Assembly (NCBI GenBank): GCA_017961235.1
Contig: JAGCXQ010000017.1
Coordinates: 1 to 50,996, forward strand
Direction of reading: 5' to 3'
Length of the DNA stretch: 50,996 bases
Source: Clostridiales bacterium
GTDB lineage: Bacteria; Bacillota; Clostridia; Saccharofermentanales; Saccharofermentanaceae
Under the pieces are notes generated by a model. The model was not told the DNA's origin. It saw only the letters and a list, made by a program, of their open reading frames with translations, and did no database searches. Positions 6,180 to 14,014 of the stretch are shown here, in pieces (the first letter of the stretch is position 1; every line of letters starts with the position of its first letter). The position numbers and the translations under genes are program-made.

Positions 6180-8909
6180 ATGAAAAGAATTCTAGCAGCG
6201 GTCATCACAGCGGCAGTCATCATTGGCAGCTTCCCGATGGGAATCATCACCCGGGCAGCAGCACCGGAAGAGAATCTTATCTCGATGAAGTTCGACCTGG
6301 GCGGTAAGGGAACGGCTTCCGGCTACATCGGTGTTTCTGCATCGGACAAGTATAACGAGGAGAAAGGATACGGTATCGGAGATCCCAAGCTCGCCGGGGA
6401 TGTGGATGCAGGCGGCTCCGGTGCGCTGAGCGATGCGATCCAGTTCGAAGGCGCGAATGCCAGTCTCTGTGTCGATCTCCCGAAAGGCGTATATAAGATC
6501 ACGGTCACGACGGGAAATAACCGGTCCGTCAACATCAATGCCGAAGGATATAACCAGCTCTTCTTCCTTACCGGAAATAACGCAACGGATTCTTTTACGA
6601 TCCCGGTTACGGATGGTCAGCTGAATATCCATGCCAGCCGCGGTGTGGGAGATGCAAGATCTCTTAGCACCGTTGAGATCGAGCAGGTATCTTCCGGAAC
6701 AACGACGAAGCCGACCATCTGGCTCGGTGGAGATTCCACCGTGGCAAAGACCTATAATGCAGCGGAAGGAACCAGACGCGGCTGGGGTGAATACCTTTCG
6801 AAGTATGTGGATATGGATACCTACGATATCCGCAATCTGTCCGCCAGCGGCCTGGATGCAGCCGGCCTGAAAGCTTCGCTGTTTCCGACAGCGGAGCATT
6901 ATGGAAAAGAAGGCGATATCCTTCTTCTGTCCGTCGGAATCAATGACTATGCCGCGGAATACGATCGGCATAGAGATGATCCGTCAAAGATCGATCCGAG
7001 TGAATATATTTCGAACATAACGGATATGGTCCGCCGTGCCAAGGCGAAGGGCATGAAGGTCTATCTGGTCAAGCAGCACGGCACCGGAGGTGACACGGGA
7101 AGATATCCGCTTCCGACACATGCATGGTTCGGAAAGCAGCTCGATCAGATCGCATCATCCGAGAAGGTCGAAACGATCGATCTCTTCCGTCCGTGGCTCG
7201 AGATGCTTCTGGTAAATACCTTCTATGAAAAGATAGATTACTATGCTCCCGGATCCAGTGTGGAAGTGAAAGCGCTTGGTGCGGAAAAGCTCGCGGAGAT
7301 GGTGTATAAGCAGCTTTTTAATATCGAAGAGCCGGGTCCGGGACACTTCGATCCGTATACCGGTTTTGAAGAAAATGCCACCGCTATCTATGAGACGGAA
7401 GAATCCGGAAAACCGGTCAAAAACCCGCATAAAGGCTTCGTTATCACGGCCTATACACCGGACATGATCAACGGGCAATACCAATACGGATACGGTGGCT
7501 CGGCCAATAATCCCGCATGGAATGTGAGCACCATCGTAAGCGGTTCTCCGCACTGGGAGGATCTCAACCCGGCGGAAGATACATATGACTGGTCCGAGAT
7601 CGACGACATGCTCGATGCATGCGAAAAGGCGGGACTGACCTACGGTATCCGCATCATGCCGTATTCTTCCTATCTGGGTGAAGACTTCGTACCGGACTGG
7701 GTATATGCCAAGGGCGCGAAAAAGACTACTGTGGAGAGAACGGATAAGCCGGGTGAGATGATCACTTTCCCGACCTGGGACGATCCGACCTACCTCGAAG
7801 CTTGTAAGAAATTTGCTACTGCACTTGCCAAAAAATACGATGGCGATCCGAGAGTCGAGTTTATCGATGTACGTCCGTTCGGCGACTACGGCGAATGGCA
7901 CACGGCATTTACCTCAGGAAACTACATGCCTTCGATCGAGATCCAGAAGGATATGCTAGACCACTATAGATCTGCTTTCAAAAAGACACTCCTCGCACTT
8001 CCTTCGGACGGATGGGGAGAGATCTATCAGTATGCACTCTCGATCGGTATTACGAAGAGAGACGACGGCTTAGTCGCAACTCCGAATATCGAGTGGAGCA
8101 CGGTGCCGACATATAAGGCGAACATGCCGGTCCTCGGCGAGAATCTCTGGCCGATCGACATGATGCAGAACTACGAAAGAGAGACTGACTTCTCTTATAT
8201 CAACTGGTCTCCCGAGCGTTTCCGCGAGACGATCGAGATCTCCCATCTTTCGATCTTCGCACTCGATCAGGACAGCGAATGCGGCCATAAGATCTACGAA
8301 AAACAGCAGCAGGTCTTCGACGAGATGTGCAACCGTCTGGGATATAACTTCACGGTGACATCGGCTACAAGATCCGGAAATCAGCTGAAAGTGACGATCA
8401 AGAATACAGGTCTTGCATCCAACTTCTTTAACATCGACCTCGCAGCAGAGATCACCGATGATAAGGGAAACAAGATCGGAAATCTCGGTTCCCCGGTACG
8501 TATTGGAAAAGGTGCTTTTCACGATGGAGAAGAAAGAGCATATCTCTTTACCTATAACGGAGAGCTCCCGGAGGATGCGAATATCTGCCTGGCAATGTAC
8601 GATGCGGACAGATTAAGCAGCAATCATCCGAAGATCGTAAAGTCGGAAGACCCGACGGTAAGATTTGATAACAAAAACACGCTTCCCAACGGAAGGCTCC
8701 TGCTGGTGCCGACATGGACCGCACCGGCGGAAGATCCGAACCCCGGAACCGGAAACGGAAAGATCCTGAAGTTCGACCTGGGCGGCAAGGGAACAGCTTC
8801 CGGCTACATCGGTGTTTCTGCATCGGACAAATATACTTCTGAAAAAGGCTATGGCATCGGCCAGACCAATCTGGCAAGGATGTCGAAGCTCCGGGCGCCG
8901 GTGCGCTGA
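6180..8909 (+). CDS. Giant surface carbohydrate-active protein, 5' part (SGNH esterase-like + TIM-barrel module)
   Basis: This is the N-terminal portion of what was one long protein ending at 13768; a one-base slip near 8876 puts it out of frame and it stops 11 codons later. GTATCTGAC precedes the ATG and AAAGAGGG gives the ribosome site. Residues 1-28 are a signal peptide. Residues about 30-175 form a beta-sandwich module (FDLGGKGTASGYIGVSAS ... ITVTTGN). Residues about 176-385 form an SGNH/GDSL module like rhamnogalacturonan acetylesterase, with nucleophile motif GGDST and the GIND block. The C-terminal catalytic block reads SSVEVKALGA, so the catalytic His is replaced by Glu. Residues about 410-720 are a DUF4832/DUF4874-type TIM-barrel (NPHKGF start, W-E-D-L-N-P, FVPDWVYAKG, GDYGEWH), followed by an Ig-like domain to about 850. 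A second beta-sandwich module begins at about 860. Role in plant or host glycan breakdown is inferred. Confidence 0.8.
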   Translation: MKRILAAVITAAVIIGSFPMGIITRAAAPEENLISMKFDLGGKGTASGYIGVSASDKYNEEKGYGIGDPKLAGDVDAGGSGALSDAIQFEGANASLCVDLPKGVYKITVTTGNNRSVNINAEGYNQLFFLTGNNATDSFTIPVTDGQLNIHASRGVGDARSLSTVEIEQVSSGTTTKPTIWLGGDSTVAKTYNAAEGTRRGWGEYLSKYVDMDTYDIRNLSASGLDAAGLKASLFPTAEHYGKEGDILLLSVGINDYAAEYDRHRDDPSKIDPSEYISNITDMVRRAKAKGMKVYLVKQHGTGGDTGRYPLPTHAWFGKQLDQIASSEKVETIDLFRPWLEMLLVNTFYEKIDYYAPGSSVEVKALGAEKLAEMVYKQLFNIEEPGPGHFDPYTGFEENATAIYETEESGKPVKNPHKGFVITAYTPDMINGQYQYGYGGSANNPAWNVSTIVSGSPHWEDLNPAEDTYDWSEIDDMLDACEKAGLTYGIRIMPYSSYLGEDFVPDWVYAKGAKKTTVERTDKPGEMITFPTWDDPTYLEACKKFATALAKKYDGDPRVEFIDVRPFGDYGEWHTAFTSGNYMPSIEIQKDMLDHYRSAFKKTLLALPSDGWGEIYQYALSIGITKRDDGLVATPNIEWSTVPTYKANMPVLGENLWPIDMMQNYERETDFSYINWSPERFRETIEISHLSIFALDQDSECGHKIYEKQQQVFDEMCNRLGYNFTVTSATRSGNQLKVTIKNTGLASNFFNIDLAAEITDDKGNKIGNLGSPVRIGKGAFHDGEERAYLFTYNGELPEDANICLAMYDADRLSSNHPKIVKSEDPTVRFDNKNTLPNGRLLLVPTWTAPAEDPNPGTGNGKILKFDLGGKGTASGYIGVSASDKYTSEKGYGIGQTNLARMSKLRAPVR
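8871..8909 (+). other. Frameshift site splitting the giant protein gene
   Basis: Up to codon CTG GCA (8871-8876) the first frame matches the copy-1 module. From 8876 the matching sequence continues in the next frame (AAG GAT GTC GAA GCT, parallel to GGG GAT GTG GAT GCA in copy 1). Restoring one A in the short A-run of GGCAAGGA would join both frames into about 2,529 residues. No slippery heptamer is present, so programmed slippage is unlikely. A base-calling or assembly error, or a real recent mutation, are the options. Confidence 0.75.
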
Positions 8910-8983
8910 GCGATGCGATCCATTTCGTCGGCGGATATGGAAATCTGCAGGTCGATCTGGACCCGGGAGTATATAAGATCACC

Positions 8984-11900
8984 GTGACGACAGGTAATAT
9001 CGGAAAAGCGACGATCAACGCCGAGGGCGTCAGCCAGCTCCTTTTTATGGAGGGATTTGCCGCGACCGATTCCTTCACGATCCCTGTTACGGACGGCCAG
9101 CTGAATCTCTATGCCTCGTCCGGTGTAGGATCGGAATGGTCCCTCTGCACGGTCGAGATCGAGCAGGTATCAACGGGAACGACGACACGTCCGACCATCT
9201 GGCTCTGCGGCGATTCCACCGTCTGCAGCTACTATAACACGGAGAATAAGGATAACCCGAACCGCGGCTGGGGTGAATATCTCCATAACTATGTCGATAC
9301 AGACAAGTACGATATCCGCAACATCTCCATCAGCGGATGCAGAACGCAGAATATGGTCGATGATTATTTCAAGGTCATCGAGAAGTACGGAAAGGCGGGA
9401 GATATCCTGGTACTGTCCCACGGCATCAACGACTACGGCGATGAGTATAGGGATTATGTGCAGAATGATGATCCGATCGATTCCACGAAGTATATCTCGA
9501 ACATGAAAAATCTGATCGAGAGAGCGAAGGCCCGCGGCATGCAGGTATATGTCGTGAAAGAAAACGGCGATCTGAGTGATGCGGGATACTATCCGGTCCT
9601 TACGAAGAAATACTTCAGCGACGAACTGGATGCACTTGCATCTTCCGAGAACGTCAAGGTCATCGATCTTTTCCGTCCGTGGCTGGAGATCATCCTTGCC
9701 AGAACGCAGGCGGTCGCAAAAGAGTACTACTGCAAAGAAGGCGGCGTACATCCGAATGCCAAGGGCGCCAACATGATGGCGGAGATCGTGGCCGATCAGC
9801 TCTTCCCGAAGGCAAAAGCATGGCCGGTGTACTCTGATCCGTATCCGGAATTCGATGCTTCCGCGGAGGAGATCTACCAGACGGAAGTGGCAGGTGAGCC
9901 GGTCAAGAATCCGCACAAAGGATTTGTAAATACATGTTATAACCCGCTCATGCTGTACGAAGGAGAGCATCCGTACGGTATCGGCGGATCGAAAGACAAT
10001 CACGCCTGGGACGTAGTCACGATCGTCAGCGATGTGCTTTTCTGGAAGGATCTGAATCCGGAAGAAGGCGTCTATGACTTCTCGAAGATCGATGAGATGC
10101 TTAAGGCCTGTGAGCAGGCGAACATGACATACGGACTTCGTATCGTACCGTTTACGACCTCGAACACAGATGATGAGTCAGACTACGGCGCACGGCACAA
10201 CTTCGTTCCGCAGTGGGTCTATGACAAGGGCGCGAAGCAGGATCTGGTAAATTACACCAGAAAAGGCGAGACCTTCCAGATCAAAGTACCGAACTGGTCC
10301 GATCCGACGTATATCAAGTACTATAGGGAATTCATCTCCGCCCTGGCGAAGAAGTATAACGGAGATCCGCGTCTGGAATACATGGAGATCCGTGCATTCG
10401 GAAACATGGGTGAGTGGCATACCGGGGAATTCGATGGAAATGAACTGCCTTCGCTTGACGTGCAGAAGGATATGTTCGACTTCATCGCGTCGAAATTTAC
10501 AAAGACCACCTGCAGTGTTTTCTGCGATGCAAGAGCTCTGTATGACTACACCGATTCGCTCGGCTTCGCAAAGCGCAATAACGGCCTGATCAAGACACCA
10601 AACACCGAGTGGGAATTAGTTACTGCCTATAAAGATAATGTCATGACCATGGCGGATAACTGGGGACCGTACAGCTTATTGAAAACGGTCGATACCTCTC
10701 ACGGTGATATCCGCTGGTCGAAGGAGCGCTTCCGTGAAAGCATCGAGATCCCGCATCTTTCGATCTATGCACTGGATCAGGAAGGATCCGCGAGTTATAC
10801 ATTCTATAACGAACAGAGATCCGTCATCGATGAGATGTGCAACCGTCTCGGCTACGACTTCTCTGTCACCTCGGCAAAGAGATCCGGAAACCAGCTCAAA
10901 GTCGTGATCGAAAATAAAGGTGTGGCACCGGCATTCTTCGATATCCGTCTCTGCGCGGAGATCACGGATGCAGACGGAAATAAGATCGAAAACTTCGGCG
11001 AACCGATACTGATCAGGAAGGGTGCTTTTCACGACGGAGACGTACGCGCATATCTCTTCACATATGAAGGAGAGATCCCGGAGGATGCGACCATCTGTCT
11101 GGCGATGTACGACGTCAACAACAAGCTCGCGATGGCAAAAGCAGATCCAACGGTACGGTTCGACAACAAGAACAACCTGCCGACGAACAGACTGAAACTG
11201 GTCAGCACCTGGAGTGCACCGGTCGAAACATACGAAGTCACCGTGCATGGCGGTACTGCGGAAAAAACATCCGGCGCAGCAAGCGGTGCGGCTTCGAATA
11301 AGATTTCTGCTCCGGCAGGATCGACCATCACACTCACGGCAGGAGAAGCAGCCGCAGGAAAAGAGTTCGATAAGTGGGTCGTGAATTCCGGATCGGTCAG
11401 ACTGTCCTCGGTTTCTACTTCCACCGCGACATTTAAGATGCCGGCAGAAGCAGTCGAAGTTACGGCGGCCTATAAGGACATCGCTTATTCGATCAAAGTG
11501 AACTCCGGAACGGCTGACAAGAAGACAGCGATCGCAGGGGAGACTGTAACGATCACCGCTGCGGAACCGGAAGCCGGAAAAGAATTCGATAAGTGGGTCA
11601 TCCGGTCCGGATCGGTCACACTGTCTTCGGCTTCCACTTCGAAGGCGACGTTCAAGATGATCGCCGGCGATGTAGAAGTAACAGCAACATACAAGGACAT
11701 TCCGGTCACGAAGTATAGCGTTACTGTGAACGGAGGTTCATCCGATAAGGCAGAAGCAGCAGCGGGTGAGAAGATCACACTCACGGCAGATGCACCTGCT
11801 GAAGGCAAGGAATTCGACAAGTGGGTGGTCAACACGGGAGCCGTCCGGCTGTCCGATGAGACCTCTTCGACAGCGACATTCACCATGCCTTCCGGTGATG

Positions 11901-13768
11901 TGGAATTGACAGCGACATACAGGAACATCCCGCCGAAGACATACCGTATCACGGTACATGGCGGATCTTCCGAAGCGAAAGAAGCAGCAGCCGGGGAGAC
12001 TATCGTGATCAAGGCTGATGCTCCTTCAGAAGGAAAAGAATTCGACAAATGGGTCGTGAATTCCGGGGAGATCAAGATCTCTGATGATTCTGCGAGTATC
12101 ACAAGTTTCGTAATGCCGGCAGGAAGTGTCGAAGTTACGGCAACATATAAAGATGCATATGTGCCGCCGGTGGTATATGCCATTACGGTTCACTCCGGAT
12201 CTTCCGACAAGACGGAAGCGGCGGAAGGAGAGACCGTCGCGCTTACGGCAGAAGCTCCTTCAGAAGGAAAAGAATTCGATAAGTGGGTCGTGAATTCCGG
12301 TTCCGTCCGCCTCGCTGACGCATCCTCCAGCGTCACCTCGTTCGTGATGCCGAAGGGAGATGTCGAAGTCACGGCAACATATAAAAACATCCCGCCGAAA
12401 GTGTATAGCATTACGGTCAACTCGGGAGTGGCCTCAGTAGCTTTCGGAACTGCATCTTCAGAACTGATGGCGAAGGCCGGCGAGACGGTAACACTTACCG
12501 CCGATTCTCCGGAAGAAGGGAAAGAGTTCGACAAGTGGGTGATCAGCTCCGGTTCGATCACACTTTCGGACGAGACATCCGGAACGGCATCCTTCACCAT
12601 GCCTTCAGAAGATGTTGAAGTAACCGCAACCTATAAGACGATCCCGCCGAAGGAATATCTGGTTACAGTAAACTCCGGTTCCGCGGATAAGGAGATGGCT
12701 GCTGCCGGTGAAGAAGTAATCATTACGGCAGATGAGCCGGAGCTCGGCAAGGAATTCGATAAGTGGGTCATCGAGTACGGTGAGATTGAGCTCTCTGATG
12801 CATCTTCGAATGTCACATCATTCGTAATGCCGGAGGGAGATGTCGAGATCTCTGCTACCTATAAAGATGCCGTTTCCGTGACGACATATAATATCACGGT
12901 GAATTCCGGATCTTCTGACAAGCTTTCTGCTTCTTCCGGCGAGACCGTGTCGATCACGGCGGCGAAGGCGGAAGAAGGGAAGGAATTCGATAAGTGGGTC
13001 GTAAACAGCGGAGAGATAGTGCTCGCGGATGAGAATTCTAATGAAACGTCATTTACGATGCCATCCTCGGATGTGGAAATTACGGCGACATATAAAGACC
13101 TTCCGGTACAGCAGGAGCCGAAGCCGATCCGCACGATCAGCTTCGATCTGGGCGGCGGAACGCTTGCCGGAAGGACCGGTGTGATCGAGATCGAGGCGGA
13201 AGAAGGCTCAACGATCATCGTGCCGGCTGCGCCGACAAAGGAAGGATTCATCTTCCGCTACTGGAAGGGCTCGGAATACTATCCGGGAGATAAGTATGTA
13301 GTTTCCGGCGATCATACGCTCACCGCGGTATTCGAGGTGGATACAAGTAACGAAGTGATCCCGCCGCCGCTGGTCCGTCCGGAAACCGGAACGGGCAGCG
13401 CGCAAGGCAGTTCCCAGGGTGGAACTTCGAATATTGTTCCGGGCAATCCCGGCAAGGGTTATGTGGTCCCGGATCCGCCGCTGGATGACCAGGATCCGGT
13501 AACGGGAACGAATCCTTCGACGGATGGAGCAACGGTCAATGATCCTGCTGCCGGAACCGCCACGGATCCGCTTCCTTCCGTGGATGCGGCACCTTCTGCC
13601 GAGCAGGCACCGTCCACAGAGAAGCAGACCTCGACCGATCCGGTGCCGAAGACAGGCGACACTTCTGCGGAGATCGAGATCCCTCGCTGGACGCTCATCG
13701 TGATACTTATGGCGATCGGCATTTTCTGCTGCATCAAGCTGAAGAAGATCTCTGGAAAGAAAGACTGA
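8984..13768 (+). CDS. Giant surface carbohydrate-active protein, 3' part (SGNH + TIM-barrel + InlB-type repeats + sortase-like tail)
   Basis: This frame's first possible start is a GTG at 8984 with no ribosome site, inside a domain, so it is an artefact: the true sequence runs in from about 8876. It repeats the first part's layout: the rest of the beta-sandwich module, an SGNH module (CGDST, GINDY, and GGVHPNAKGA, which keeps the catalytic His), then a DUF4832/DUF4874-type TIM barrel (NPHKGF, WKDLNPEEG, FVPQWVYDKG, NMGEWH) and an Ig-like domain. From 11225 to about 13110 come eight repeats of about 75 residues, each with GKEFDKWV, of the divergent InlB B-repeat type. One more B-repeat follows (FDLGGGTLAG ... 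FIFRYWKG). The end is a Pro/Ser/Thr-rich linker, VPKTGD, a hydrophobic segment (TLIVILMAIGIFCCI) and a Lys-rich tail, that is, a sortase-type anchor with Val in place of Leu. Expected place: the cell wall. Confidence 0.82.
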   Translation: MTTGNIGKATINAEGVSQLLFMEGFAATDSFTIPVTDGQLNLYASSGVGSEWSLCTVEIEQVSTGTTTRPTIWLCGDSTVCSYYNTENKDNPNRGWGEYLHNYVDTDKYDIRNISISGCRTQNMVDDYFKVIEKYGKAGDILVLSHGINDYGDEYRDYVQNDDPIDSTKYISNMKNLIERAKARGMQVYVVKENGDLSDAGYYPVLTKKYFSDELDALASSENVKVIDLFRPWLEIILARTQAVAKEYYCKEGGVHPNAKGANMMAEIVADQLFPKAKAWPVYSDPYPEFDASAEEIYQTEVAGEPVKNPHKGFVNTCYNPLMLYEGEHPYGIGGSKDNHAWDVVTIVSDVLFWKDLNPEEGVYDFSKIDEMLKACEQANMTYGLRIVPFTTSNTDDESDYGARHNFVPQWVYDKGAKQDLVNYTRKGETFQIKVPNWSDPTYIKYYREFISALAKKYNGDPRLEYMEIRAFGNMGEWHTGEFDGNELPSLDVQKDMFDFIASKFTKTTCSVFCDARALYDYTDSLGFAKRNNGLIKTPNTEWELVTAYKDNVMTMADNWGPYSLLKTVDTSHGDIRWSKERFRESIEIPHLSIYALDQEGSASYTFYNEQRSVIDEMCNRLGYDFSVTSAKRSGNQLKVVIENKGVAPAFFDIRLCAEITDADGNKIENFGEPILIRKGAFHDGDVRAYLFTYEGEIPEDATICLAMYDVNNKLAMAKADPTVRFDNKNNLPTNRLKLVSTWSAPVETYEVTVHGGTAEKTSGAASGAASNKISAPAGSTITLTAGEAAAGKEFDKWVVNSGSVRLSSVSTSTATFKMPAEAVEVTAAYKDIAYSIKVNSGTADKKTAIAGETVTITAAEPEAGKEFDKWVIRSGSVTLSSASTSKATFKMIAGDVEVTATYKDIPVTKYSVTVNGGSSDKAEAAAGEKITLTADAPAEGKEFDKWVVNTGAVRLSDETSSTATFTMPSGDVELTATYRNIPPKTYRITVHGGSSEAKEAAAGETIVIKADAPSEGKEFDKWVVNSGEIKISDDSASITSFVMPAGSVEVTATYKDAYVPPVVYAITVHSGSSDKTEAAEGETVALTAEAPSEGKEFDKWVVNSGSVRLADASSSVTSFVMPKGDVEVTATYKNIPPKVYSITVNSGVASVAFGTASSELMAKAGETVTLTADSPEEGKEFDKWVISSGSITLSDETSGTASFTMPSEDVEVTATYKTIPPKEYLVTVNSGSADKEMAAAGEEVIITADEPELGKEFDKWVIEYGEIELSDASSNVTSFVMPEGDVEISATYKDAVSVTTYNITVNSGSSDKLSASSGETVSITAAKAEEGKEFDKWVVNSGEIVLADENSNETSFTMPSSDVEITATYKDLPVQQEPKPIRTISFDLGGGTLAGRTGVIEIEAEEGSTIIVPAAPTKEGFIFRYWKGSEYYPGDKYVVSGDHTLTAVFEVDTSNEVIPPPLVRPETGTGSAQGSSQGGTSNIVPGNPGKGYVVPDPPLDDQDPVTGTNPSTDGATVNDPAAGTATDPLPSVDAAPSAEQAPSTEKQTSTDPVPKTGDTSAEIEIPRWTLIVILMAIGIFCCIKLKKISGKKD
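11225..13110 (+). repeat. Eight tandem InlB-type repeats inside the giant gene
   Basis: Eight in-frame modules of roughly 70-80 codons, each carrying GKEFDKWV followed by a G-S/E-V/I-x-L-S/A block and ending in VEVTATYKD-like residues. They are a stalk between the catalytic modules and the anchor. The DNA has diverged between copies at third positions, so the array is not recent. Confidence 0.85.
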
Positions 13769-13812
13769 TCGATCCCTCGATTTTGTAGATCCATTGATTC
13801 GGGTAATTATGA

Positions 13813-13853
13813 AAAGGTGGCTAATTCCCTGTTTTAGGGGTTTAGCCACCTTT
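13813..13853 (+). terminator. Terminator of the giant surface protein gene
   Basis: Perfect 12-bp arms AAAGGTGGCTAA (13813-13824) and TTAGCCACCTTT (13842-13853), with an inner CCCT/AGGG pairing, followed by ATTTGAC. It lies 45 bases past the stop codon. Its right arm is also the first element of the repeat array that follows. Confidence 0.75.
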
Positions 13854-13983
13854 ATTTGACTCAGCGAGGTGGCGAAAGAGATCAGCAGAGAGTATTAGCC
13901 ACCTTTATTTGACTTCACGAGGTGGCGAAAATGATCAGCGAAAAGAATTAGCCACCTTCGTATAGATTTACGAGGTGGCTAAT
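13842..13983. repeat. 53-bp tandem hairpin array between two convergent genes
   Basis: TTAGCCACC begins at 13842, 13895 and 13948, and CGAGGTGGC at 13865, 13918 and 13971: an exact 53-base period over nearly three units. Each unit can fold by pairing TAGCCACCT with AGGTGGC. On the minus strand the last stem is followed by a T-rich stretch, so the array can also terminate aspS. Spacer bases vary between copies while the arms are kept. Confidence 0.8.
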
Positions 13984-14014
13984 GTTGCTTCGTACTATTT
14001 TTCGCCGTAAGAGC

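Noticed and set aside
6192..6971. Open frame antisense to the giant surface protein (259 codons)
   Set aside because: Same reasons: no ribosome site, no recognisable motif, and the plus strand carries clear domains.
8871..8909. Programmed -1 frameshift in the giant gene
   Set aside because: The site reads CTG GCA AGG with no slippery heptamer, and I see no downstream pseudoknot-like stem. An error or mutation is simpler.
13842..13983. Possible CRISPR array
   Set aside because: The period is 53 bases with only three units, the arms pair within each unit, the middles are partly conserved, and no cas gene is near.
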